64,000 nucleotides of DNA from Pseudomonas sp. Irchel s3f7. Lineage in GTDB: Bacteria; Pseudomonadota; Gammaproteobacteria; Pseudomonadales; Pseudomonadaceae. Below, piece after piece: positions 38,001 through 44,936 of the stretch (position 1 is its first letter; every line of letters starts with the position of its first letter). The notes under the pieces were generated by a model. That model was not told the DNA's origin. It was given only the letters and a program-made list of their open reading frames with translations, and did not search any database. The DNA lies in contig NZ_FYDO01000010.1 of assembly GCF_900187615.1 (NCBI RefSeq), positions 62,001 to 126,000 of the forward strand, in the 5' to 3' direction. A program made the position numbers and the translations under genes.

Positions 38001-39604
38001 AAGAAACAGAGGGTTCGTTCCTTACGCTTCTCGAACAGCAAATCACGGACTACAAGGCGGCTCTGGAGCAAGTCGAGGAGCTGAGGTCGTTGCCTAAGGC
38101 TGGTAGCAATGGTGGCAATGAGCGGGACTTTAGAAACCTGTCCTGTGAACTGGAAAAATACATCGGCCTGTGGTTTTTAGCTAAAAGAAAGACCTACGCA
38201 GAGCTCCTTCGCCGTCTGACGAACGAATCTGGGGCAACCGCTTCACGGCAGACCTTGCTGGACGATGCCAACAAGGCCATTCAGTTGAGCGACAAGATGA
38301 TTGCCCAGCTCCAACTGTCCCACGCAACCATGGATCGACTCATTGATGTTGGCAAAATCGGTATACCTCAAGTATCCGCGATGAAGAGATTGCTGCCAGC
38401 TTTCACACAGTGGGACCTTAAGGCCAACCAGATTGCCATGTCCTACGAGCTGACTCTGAAGCCCGCTGCCGGCATCGATATGGAGCCGGTATCCGAAGCT
38501 GTTGCCAAGGTCATCGTGGATGCAACGACCGCCAGCCGACAAGTGGCAAAACTCCTGAAAACACCAGCAGACGATACGACCACCGCAATTCGCATCGAAA
38601 CCTTAAGCACTCAGATCGACACATTAGCCGATGCCGAACAGCGCTTGCAGGATTTACCCAACGACTTCCCGGAACAGGTTCAACCTGTCGAATTGGAGCG
38701 GGTGCGCGGCCTGATCTGCGAATTCAAGGCGTCGGGGCAAGACCAGTTGGGCAAACTGATACCCAGTCAGGCGACCGCTAAAACTACCACCGTCAAACAC
38801 GCCGTCGCAGGCCCATCAAGGCTCGCCGGCAAAGTCAGTAAAAGCCGACCGCGGGCCTCTGCGAAATCAAAGGTTTCGGAACCTGAACAGTCGCAGAACG
38901 AGGATCAGGATTTTGAAGCGGCTCTGCCCGTCAAGGCAGCTCCTGCCTTGTTACCGGTACGTACCGACAGGCTTACTGTCTACGAGGGCGATGAGTTAAA
39001 CCTGGACGTTGATAACTTCGTCGAGCGAACACGTAAGGATGCCCTTAAACCCCAGCGAGTGCCCGCAGACATGCAGGACCTCTTCGATCTACGAGCGAAC
39101 CGGATGGAGCAAATGGCTGTCGATGTCGAGCAGATCCTGCGCAAGTCCCCAGGTACGTTTCCCGTCGCGTCCCTCCCCGGAGAGCTCAGAGCAAAGGCCA
39201 CCCGCTTACGCAAGGAAGGCATCAAAACCCGCGCCATGATGCTCAAGGAGCGCTATCCCCGTCAGGCCTATCTGCAATGGATGCTAAGCAATAACCAGGT
39301 ACGGATCGTCAAAAACGAGCAAGGCCGGATCAAGACAAAACAACGCAAGGATTACTTTGAGGAATACCGGATTCTCGACTTCACCAACAAGGATCAGCCA
39401 TTGTGGCTGGCGCACTTTCACTACGACACGCTTGGGGCTGCGAAAGAGCAATTCACTGCAGCACACCTGAAAATCGCTGATCAGCATTTGGCCACATTGA
39501 GTGTTGAACGTCGCAAGGAACTGATGGACCTGGCGCCCATCGACTACGTATTGCGCGCCATCACCGAGCCGGCGGTATTTTTTGATCTGGAACCCAAAAC
39601 CTGA
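35099..39604 (+). CDS. Giant dermonecrotic-toxin-like protein
   Basis: A 1,501-residue protein. The N-terminal 600 residues resemble the dermonecrotic-toxin-like domain found in large Pseudomonas proteins (for example PQWQYIEDQLIAGPIQYETL, PDGNFFDHMAWALIS, and later MFIIAARDTDVGPCLLYRPL and WTSITWAGPVGLSSDEL). A hydrophobic stretch follows at about 700-755 (FFSGAAGVAVWVWQAF, LLLMLGMVLAHRAV). Next comes a charged coiled coil at about 920-1000 (ARKEELEKAIKEFKNLE) and a basic linker near 1240. There is no signal peptide, so secretion would need a specialised route or lysis. The ATG at 35099 lies behind AGGG. It stands alone between two terminator-like sites. Substrate and activity are unknown. 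Confidence 0.75.
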   Translation: MTMTETANTPLPKKSTAAHETRQGPTVSDVAAQMLRQALKERYPTRDLDPDQILIGTPQWQYIEDQLIAGPIQYETLTQALVRQFFTSSTAHYFEGEQFLTRLPLLTPVVHLNISIEEIGELLNDYAPLLFVAFGQRQLAFWNDKGHSAPRWQELSNALQKMLDVNSANGWNSDQCYVARAVFQYPDKQERTKQDPTVANIKVCLIDIDTVDAQGTRHLMIGGAAVITGQYKGRNLVMMYSVEDDYESFDSLEKLGASLPARIDDELARRSMQWRLFEPDGNFFDHMAWALISTQIDTLSAITGENPSEEPLHHNAPQGPARSQLDEAIPDWLADASAADLDVYSQSIKAMGKLLKVSDPALYKIPPITDFAQQKMREAILADNKTNAAALPLDKLEITITNSFEAGGLTLPNPLDRHTETLGEYALENEAPYQATLRFTDEHTVPDWLTIDYLTAKAAQVNIGETYPTLIKSKLIDDNVQSALQESAYIKQLRVLLPLMALEHKLRQLAGIDEQGYRTLRAWLDPTPGNPQPVVIRPLTFTHGGRHTGDNVANMFIIAARDTDVGPCLLYRPLFEKPLLQFPAEQNLIYALHQPGELRDSVLAWLPDTALSFKYAQYAFPVGLPSPWLSTQILAEPWTSITWAGPVGLSSDELTGDVFSVLFKSNAKALAELADRQSQSNAERRWALLRESGWAVFNVASNFFSGAAGVAVWVWQAFADIQQAQDANLRGDKLTQWSAMGDLLLMLGMVLAHRAVSRRKAEVTPESGRRSEMAETIIRPEPVTPPTIEMNVTPLTGDLPISHYSSLEVGGSIPRRSPTALGKYLDSIKVPMPDLASDGLTLLKRGNASLHQLEDTLFAEVGERWFKVVEDEDGDVKIAYPANPARTGPLLIHDLQGHWHLDLRLRLRGGAGGVSLKSQLHAKRKKDLARKEELEKAIKEFKNLEDTKRAAFENSQEQLATTPEKLEEETEGSFLTLLEQQITDYKAALEQVEELRSLPKAGSNGGNERDFRNLSCELEKYIGLWFLAKRKTYAELLRRLTNESGATASRQTLLDDANKAIQLSDKMIAQLQLSHATMDRLIDVGKIGIPQVSAMKRLLPAFTQWDLKANQIAMSYELTLKPAAGIDMEPVSEAVAKVIVDATTASRQVAKLLKTPADDTTTAIRIETLSTQIDTLADAEQRLQDLPNDFPEQVQPVELERVRGLICEFKASGQDQLGKLIPSQATAKTTTVKHAVAGPSRLAGKVSKSRPRASAKSKVSEPEQSQNEDQDFEAALPVKAAPALLPVRTDRLTVYEGDELNLDVDNFVERTRKDALKPQRVPADMQDLFDLRANRMEQMAVDVEQILRKSPGTFPVASLPGELRAKATRLRKEGIKTRAMMLKERYPRQAYLQWMLSNNQVRIVKNEQGRIKTKQRKDYFEEYRILDFTNKDQPLWLAHFHYDTLGAAKEQFTAAHLKIADQHLATLSVERRKELMDLAPIDYVLRAITEPAVFFDLEPKT

Positions 39605-39618
39605 CACCGGCTGGCCGG

Positions 39619-41175
39619 CTAATCGGGGCCACGCCATACCTCTTTCAGTTGCACCAGGGCTGCCGCTATCGCCGCTTCAGGCACAGCGGCAAACCCCAGG
39701 ACCAGACCTGCACGATTGTCCTCCGGTGTCTTTGAATCTGGCAGCCAATAGCTGCTCAGTCGATTGATTTCGACACCGACACTGGCAGCCTTTTCAACCA
39801 ACTCACGTTCGCGCTCCAGATTGTCTACCGGCACGGTCATGTGCAGCCCCGCCGCCACACTGGGCAAGCTGCCTACGCCCGGGATATCCACAGGCCAGTC
39901 GCTCATCAAGGCATTGCGTCGACTCAAGGCGGCGCGGCGCATGCGCCGGATATGCCGCTGGAAGTGCCCGGCGGCCATGAACTCGGCCATCACCACCTGG
40001 GTGCTCACTTCGGAATGACGCACATCCACCGCCCGACGTTGCGCAAAGGCGTCCACCAGCCCCGGCGGCAACACCAGATATCCCAGGCGCAACGCCGGGA
40101 AGGCTACTTTGCCAAAGGTGCCGACGTACAACACTCGACCACTGCGATCGAGTGCCGCCAGCGGCGCCAACGGTGCGCCGCTGTAGCGGTACTCGCCGTC
40201 GTAGTCGTCCTCGACGATCCAGCCTTGAGTACGCTCGGCCCAGGCCAGCAATTCCAGACGCCGTGCCAGGCTCATGACCACCCCGGTCGGGTACTGGTGC
40301 GACGGCGTGACATAGGCCAAACGACAATCGCCCAGCGCCGCCAACTCAGTACAGGCGATGCCCTCGCTGTCCACCGTTACGCCGTGCAATCGAGCCCCCG
40401 CCACCGCGAACGCATGCCCGGCTGCTCGATACCCCGGATTTTCTATGGCAACCCCGTCCCCCGGCTCCACCAGCAGCTGTGCACAAAGGCTAATCCCCTG
40501 CTGTGCGCCACTGGTGATCACAATTTGCTCAGCCGTGCATTGCATGCCTCGGGAACTGCGCAAGTACGCCGCGATCATGCCGCGCAATCGTGCATCACCC
40601 GCCGGGTCGCCATAGCACAGCTGCTGCAAATCCGGTTTACGCCAGAAAGCCGCGTTCAGCTTGGCCCAAACCTCGAAAGGAAACAGATCAAATGCCGGAA
40701 CACCGACCCGAAAAGCCCGCAGCGGGCCACTCGGTGGCGTGGGCAAATGGTGTTTTTCAACGCGCCCTAAAGCAGCACTGTGGATAACTTTGCTGGATGG
40801 ATCCACAGGTAAATCAAGCCGTTTTGTGGATAAGGCTGTGGGTAACCCTGTTGAAAAGCCTGTGGATACTTTTGTGGATAGTTTTTTTGGCGACAAGGCA
40901 TTCTGAGGCAGTTGCGCGACATAAGTCCCGTCTCCAACCCGCCCCTCAATAAACCCTTCGGCATAGAGCTGATCGTAGGCACGCACCACGCTGTTTCGGG
41001 AAATCGCCAACGCCGCCGCCAGATCGCGGCTCGCCGGCAAGCGCGTGCCACTGGCCAGGCGTCCGTCCAGCACCCGCATCCGCAACGCTTGATAGAGCTG
41101 ACGGCTCAACCCCTGACGGCGATCCAGTTCGATACCCGCGGGGTTGAATGACAAGGACAGTGGCTCGTTGGTCAT
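39619..41175 (-). CDS. MocR-family GntR/aminotransferase regulator
   Basis: A 518-residue transcription factor. A GntR winged helix-turn-helix (about 20-90; LPASRDLAAALAISRNSVVRAYDQLYAEGF) is joined to a fold-type I aminotransferase domain that binds PLP. The PLP lysine lies in YVGTFGKVAFPALRLGYL, with VITSGAQQGISLCAQLLVEPGD and EDDYDGEYRYSG also conserved. The linker (about 105-135) is a tandem Ser-Thr repeat encoded by 12-base units. It is divergent from the PaiB-like gene, which it probably regulates; some relatives (PdxR) control pyridoxal synthesis, but that is not shown here. Confidence 0.92.
   Translation of the reverse strand: MTNEPLSLSFNPAGIELDRRQGLSRQLYQALRMRVLDGRLASGTRLPASRDLAAALAISRNSVVRAYDQLYAEGFIEGRVGDGTYVAQLPQNALSPKKLSTKVSTGFSTGLPTALSTKRLDLPVDPSSKVIHSAALGRVEKHHLPTPPSGPLRAFRVGVPAFDLFPFEVWAKLNAAFWRKPDLQQLCYGDPAGDARLRGMIAAYLRSSRGMQCTAEQIVITSGAQQGISLCAQLLVEPGDGVAIENPGYRAAGHAFAVAGARLHGVTVDSEGIACTELAALGDCRLAYVTPSHQYPTGVVMSLARRLELLAWAERTQGWIVEDDYDGEYRYSGAPLAPLAALDRSGRVLYVGTFGKVAFPALRLGYLVLPPGLVDAFAQRRAVDVRHSEVSTQVVMAEFMAAGHFQRHIRRMRRAALSRRNALMSDWPVDIPGVGSLPSVAAGLHMTVPVDNLERERELVEKAASVGVEINRLSSYWLPDSKTPEDNRAGLVLGFAAVPEAAIAAALVQLKEVWRGPD
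40779..40881 (-). repeat. 12-base repeats with DnaA-box-like cores in the MocR linker
   Basis: TGTGGATAA or variants occur at 40779, 40825, 40837, 40861 and 40873; the last four lie at multiples of 12 bases. On the coding strand they encode four-residue units of the LSTK/VSTG/FSTG type. Two copies equal a perfect DnaA box (TTATCCACA), presumably by chance. Confidence 0.75.
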
Positions 41176-41266
41176 TTCAATGGACCTATGAAATTACACA
41201 TAAATGGCTCTTACACCAGACCAATATCCTGCCTAGGATGCAAGCATTCGCCAAGGGGAAATTTCC

Positions 41267-41896
41267 ATGTACACGCCAAAAGCCTTCGCCATCGACGACC
41301 TGCAGGAAATGCAGCAACAGATACTCGGCACCCGCCTCGCCTTGCTGGTCACCCACGGTGAGCAAGGCCTGCAGGCTAGCCATCTACCGCTACTGCTTGA
41401 TGCCGAGCAAGGGCCGAACGGAACGCTGTACGGTCATTTCGCCAAAGCCAATGCGCAATGGAAGGAGCTGCAAAACGGCGCTGAAGCATTGGTCATTTTT
41501 GCCGGCGCCGACGCCTACGTCAGCCCCGGGTTTTACCCGAGCAAAGCTGAACACGGCAAAGTCGTACCGACCTGGAACTACGTGGCCGTGCACGCTTACG
41601 GCAGTGCTGAAGTGTTCACCGACGCCGAGCGCTTGCTCAAGCTGGTCAGCGCCCTGACCGACCGTCATGAAGCCAGCCGCGCCCAGCCATGGAAAGTCGC
41701 CGATGCACCCGCCGACTACATTGAAGGGATGCTCAAGGCTATCGTCGGGTTTGCCCTGCCGATCCAGCGCCTGGAAGGCAAACGCAAGCTCAGCCAGAAC
41801 CGCAATGCCGCCGACATCGCCGGCGTGCGTGAAGGGTTGAGCGCCAGCCCCGACGTCCACGACCAGACCTGCGCCCATTTGATGCCCAAGGAATGA
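41267..41896 (+). CDS. PaiB-type FMN-binding protein
   Basis: A 209-residue member of the PaiB/FMN-binding split-barrel family, first described as a negative regulator of sporulation and protease genes in Bacillus. Visible conserved parts are MYTPKAFAIDDLQEMQQ, QASHLPLLLD, GHFAKANAQWK, YVSPGFYPSKAEHGKVVPTWNY and the C-terminal KLSQNR. GGGG lies upstream of the ATG. It overlaps the following acetyltransferase gene by four bases, recalling the PaiA(acetyltransferase)-PaiB pairing. It is divergent from the MocR gene. Confidence 0.9.
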   Translation: MYTPKAFAIDDLQEMQQQILGTRLALLVTHGEQGLQASHLPLLLDAEQGPNGTLYGHFAKANAQWKELQNGAEALVIFAGADAYVSPGFYPSKAEHGKVVPTWNYVAVHAYGSAEVFTDAERLLKLVSALTDRHEASRAQPWKVADAPADYIEGMLKAIVGFALPIQRLEGKRKLSQNRNAADIAGVREGLSASPDVHDQTCAHLMPKE

Positions 41897-42345
41897 ACAT
41901 GAGTCAGATCGAAATCCGCCAGGTCAGCGCCGACGACCACGCTGCCTGGCTGCCGCTGTGGCAGGCCTACCTGGCCTTCTATAAAACCGAATTGCCGGAG
42001 TCTGTCACCCAAAGCACCTGGCAGCGCATGCTCGACCCGAGCGAACCGACCCACGCCGCCCTCGCCTGGGCCGATGGCAAAGCGGTAGGCATGGTGCATT
42101 TCATCTACCATCGCTCGAACTGGGCCATCGAAAATTCCTGCTACCTTCAAGACCTGTTGGTAGCGCCAGAAACCCGCGGCACCGGCGTCGGCCGCCAGTT
42201 GATCGAATTCGTCTACACCACGGCCAAGGCCGACGGCTGCAGCAAGGTCCATTGGTTGACCCACGAATCCAACGCGACCGCGATCCAGCTCTACGAGCGC
42301 ATCGCCGAACGCCCCGGGCTCATCCAGTTTCGCAAAGCCATTTAA
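41893..42345 (+). CDS. GNAT N-acetyltransferase
   Basis: A 150-residue acetyl-CoA-dependent N-acetyltransferase. The acetyl-CoA loop is VAPETRGTGVGRQLIEFV, preceded by the strand YLQDLLV; the ending is WLTHESNATAIQLYERIAERPG, common to small GNATs. Its start overlaps the PaiB stop (ATGA), so it is probably co-translated. The substrate may be a polyamine by analogy with PaiA, but this is inference. Confidence 0.9.
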   Translation: MNMSQIEIRQVSADDHAAWLPLWQAYLAFYKTELPESVTQSTWQRMLDPSEPTHAALAWADGKAVGMVHFIYHRSNWAIENSCYLQDLLVAPETRGTGVGRQLIEFVYTTAKADGCSKVHWLTHESNATAIQLYERIAERPGLIQFRKAI

Positions 42346-42362
42346 AGTTCAAGGAGAGCAAT

Positions 42363-43034
42363 ATGTCGACCTCACTCGCCGACTGGAAAGGCGTCCCGGC
42401 ACCTAGCGTTCAACTGATCGAAGGGCGCTTCGTCCGCCTGGAAAGACTCGACCCGGCGCGCCACAGCGACGGCTTGTTCAAAGCCCTGCAAGGCCCGGGC
42501 GCCGACCCGAAACTGTGGGATTACTTACCTTACGGCCCCTTCCCGGAGCGCAGCGTATTCAACGATTGGCTGAACAACCACGCGACCCAAAGCGACCCGT
42601 ACTTCTTCGCCGTCATTGACCGCGCGAGCGGCGATGTACAAGGCATCCTCAGCCTGATGTCGATTGTCCCGGCCCAAGGCCGCATCGAAATCGGCCACGT
42701 CACTTTCGGCGCGCCGATGCAACGTTCACCGAAAAGCACCGAAGCGGTTTACCTGCTCGCCAAGGAATCCTTCGCCCTGGGTTATCGTCGCCTGGAATGG
42801 AAGTGCAACAACGCCAACGCCCGCTCCAAATACGCCGCCGAGCGTTTGGGTTTCAGTTTTGAAGGGGTGTTCCGACAACACATGGTGGTCAAGGGACAGA
42901 ACCGTGATACCGCGTGGTATTCAATTCTGGATTCGGAATGGCCTGCGATTGGCGCCGGGTTTGAAACGTGGTTGAGCGATGAGAATCAGACGGCGTCCGG
43001 GCAGGTGAAAGGCCTTGTGGAGTGCCGAGGATAA
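42363..43034 (+). CDS. GNAT acetyltransferase, RimJ/RimL type
   Basis: A 223-residue acetyltransferase of the RimJ/RimL branch. Features are GRFVRLERLDPARHSDGLF near the start, WDYLPYGPF, IEIGHVTFGAPMQRSPKSTEA, and YRRLEWKCNNANARSKYAAERLGFSFEG. AAGGAG lies six bases before the ATG at 42363, and a longer frame upstream overlaps the previous gene without support. It is the third gene of the PaiB operon, 17 bases behind the first GNAT. Confidence 0.9.
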   Translation: MSTSLADWKGVPAPSVQLIEGRFVRLERLDPARHSDGLFKALQGPGADPKLWDYLPYGPFPERSVFNDWLNNHATQSDPYFFAVIDRASGDVQGILSLMSIVPAQGRIEIGHVTFGAPMQRSPKSTEAVYLLAKESFALGYRRLEWKCNNANARSKYAAERLGFSFEGVFRQHMVVKGQNRDTAWYSILDSEWPAIGAGFETWLSDENQTASGQVKGLVECRG

Positions 43035-43044
43035 GATTCCTGAG

Positions 43045-43088
43045 AGATCGCAGACTTCGAGAGAGCTAGCTGCCGAAGACTGCGATCT
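43045..43088. terminator. Bidirectional hairpin between GNAT and hipB-like genes
   Basis: AGATCGCAGACTTCG and CGAAGACTGCGATCT form an imperfect inverted repeat (one bulge) around a 14-base loop with T's on one side. It lies between convergent genes. Confidence 0.6.
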
Positions 43089-43096
43089 TTGAGAGA

Positions 43097-43375
43097 TCAG
43101 CTGAATTCACGCCGAATTCGCACCACACCCATCTTCAATCCGAATGGTCTGAATACAGCATTCAACGATTTAAGCGTCTGATTCCCTTCTCCATGCTCGA
43201 TATGCACCAGCGTCCGTACCGAAATTTTGCACATCTTCGCGAATTGCGTCTGGTGCAGACCGGTGATTTCAACGCGCAATCGGCGAACCGCTTCGCCAAC
43301 TTCAAGCGTGCCTTGAGCTAACGCCTCTTGAATACTTTCTATGAGCAAAGTGCGCTCGGCAACGGTCATGCTCAT
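43097..43375 (-). CDS. HipB-like helix-turn-helix antitoxin
   Basis: A 92-residue Xre-type DNA-binding protein. The helix-turn-helix lies in HQTQFAKMCKISVRTLVHIE, followed by GNQTLKSLNAVFRPFGLKMG, typical of HipB-like antitoxins that partner HipA kinases. It overlaps the hipA-like remnant by four bases (ATGA), but it follows hipA rather than preceding it as in E. coli. It probably still binds the repeats upstream of the operon. The toxin it would neutralise appears broken. Confidence 0.85.
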   Translation of the reverse strand: MSMTVAERTLLIESIQEALAQGTLEVGEAVRRLRVEITGLHQTQFAKMCKISVRTLVHIEHGEGNQTLKSLNAVFRPFGLKMGVVRIRREFS

Positions 43376-43980
43376 TTCAAGCCCCAGTCTTTCAAACGTT
43401 GCTCCAGATTCTTCAATGCTATTCGCGGATGATTCATGGTTACTTCAGGTAATCCGCCCGCTGCCAGGATGTCCGGGAGAGCCATAAAATGGTTGGCATC
43501 TTCACGCAGGCGCTCAAAAGAGTCTTGCAAATCACTCAACCCTGCCAACGGGTCTTTCGGATTGTCGATGTTGGATATTGCCCGGCACACACCACGCCAA
43601 TCGACGTCTCCCGCTCGTTCTAAATTCTTTGGCCATTTGGTAGACCGAGTAATACCTTCATCGTCCATCACCATAGGCGCCAGATCGTAGATCGGTGCCA
43701 GGCGAAACGAAGCCACGTCACGGATAATTGCGATGTTGCGCCCATGGTTATCCGAGTTACCGAGGATTTTGTTGAGCAAATCCCGACGCAAGTAATCGGC
43801 TACAAGATCAGGAATTTGCTCCGTCTGCCCCGCTTCACGCCAAAGCCCTGCCAATAACCGGATAACTTCCATGTGATCCATAGCACTACCCGGTGTAGTG
43901 ATGTTTGCCAGCGAGTAGATGGACTCCACGGCAAAGCGCTCGACACCTGTTTGGTTTACATGGCGGTCAGAACGCTGCAT
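43372..43980 (-). pseudogene. HipA-like kinase, C-terminal part of a disrupted gene
   Basis: A 202-residue frame with the C-terminal half of a HipA Ser/Thr kinase. RSDRHVNQTGVERFAVESIY matches the family's RFDR...RxHxE region. DLVADYLRRDLLNKILGNSDNHGRN holds the catalytic Asp/Asn motif, and LAPIYDLAPMV the metal-binding DxAP motif. The part of the kinase fold between the N-terminal subdomain and RSDR (about 40-60 residues, including the ATP-lysine region) is missing. It overlaps the N-terminal fragment by 14 bases in another frame, so a deletion fused the two. Confidence 0.8.
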
Positions 43981-44533
43981 CAGGGTAAAGAAGACCTGCC
44001 TTGTTCTGGGTCAACAATAGCTTCGGTGCCTCACCACCAGCCCCCGTAGCACCGCCAATGGCAGCACCCTGCTCATAGGCATACTCAAGAAACCGATTAT
44101 CGCGACTAATAACGTCCTGCCGTTCAAACCCCATCGACTCACGTTGGTCCATCGCTTCAGCGGATTCTTTTACCCGCATGTTCCCGATCGGCGCCGGAGT
44201 GCTTCTGGCCAACAAGAAAAGGTCAGCACCCACATCAACAGGCTTGTCTCGCCCCATGCGCGCCAGAAGAAACCTTTTGGCCGCACCGGCAGGTGCAATG
44301 TCATGCACAAATGCCGGTGCGTTGGATCTCCGACCATCCCAATCCAAGGGAAACCTCGCACTCACCGCTTTGGCGAATGGCGTGCCGATGTCCTCATAGT
44401 TATCAAAAAGATAGGTTTGCGCATAACCAAAGCTGCATCGACTTTCGAATCCTTTTTCAGGACTGTCGAAGCTCAAAACCATAGCGTCCTGCCAGTTCCC
44501 GGCTTCATAGATTTGTAAGGTCAGATCGTACAT
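43967..44533 (-). pseudogene. HipA-like kinase, N-terminal part of a disrupted gene
   Basis: A 188-residue frame starting MYDLTLQIYEAGNWQDAMVL, with the HipA N-terminal domain including DIAPAGAAKRFLLARMG and the GGATGAGGEAPKLLLTQN segment, the family's Gly-rich loop before the kinase core. It stops at YPDAAF, just where the kinase should continue. The ATG at 44533 fits family starts. A longer frame up to 44755 crosses the operator-like repeats and is not credible. The two halves together are about 390 residues, against roughly 440 in intact relatives. Confidence 0.8.
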
Positions 44534-44544
44534 AAAGCGGTACC

Positions 44545-44683
44545 TGCATCTAAATGCACATTGTTGTGCAGCGCCCGAACCATGAACTGCAATATAGTGC
44601 ATTCTCAATCGTGAAAAACTAGAAAGTACGCAATAAAATGCAGACCTGCGTAACTTGTGCCGAGAATTACGCAAAACAATGCA
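44545..44683. promoter_or_regulatory. Four operator-like repeats upstream of hipA
   Basis: YGCA-N6-TGCA occurs at 44545-44558, 44588-44601, 44629-44642 and 44670-44683. The starts are 43, 41 and 41 bases apart, close to four helical turns, so all four would face the same side of the DNA. They are the natural binding site for the HipB-like protein. Confidence 0.65.
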
Positions 44684-44936
44684 GATCACCTTTGGTATTG
44701 AATACTGCACGAGCAGTACGGTAGACCTGCTCTTTGAGCTGCGATAGCCGCGCACATCTCGAATTGCTGTAAGAAAATACGTCAGATCAAAGGGATAAAA
44801 ACTGCCCTTCTCAAGTCATCAGTCATTTTCTACACGACGATCTGATACGTCTTTCAAAGGTGCCGGAAGCAGCTGACATCGGCGCCTATAGCCCCTCTTT
44901 TAGAGTTTGGCCTCATTTAAACCGAGACCAAATTCG
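44684..44936. other. Spacer between hipA promoter and autotransporter gene
   Basis: No gene seen. It should contain the promoter of the autotransporter on the plus strand; no clear promoter boxes are evident. Confidence 0.4.

Noticed and set aside
40779..40881. Replication origin based on clustered DnaA boxes
   Set aside because: The boxes are inside a coding repeat, with no AT-rich unwinding region and no dnaA/dnaN nearby.
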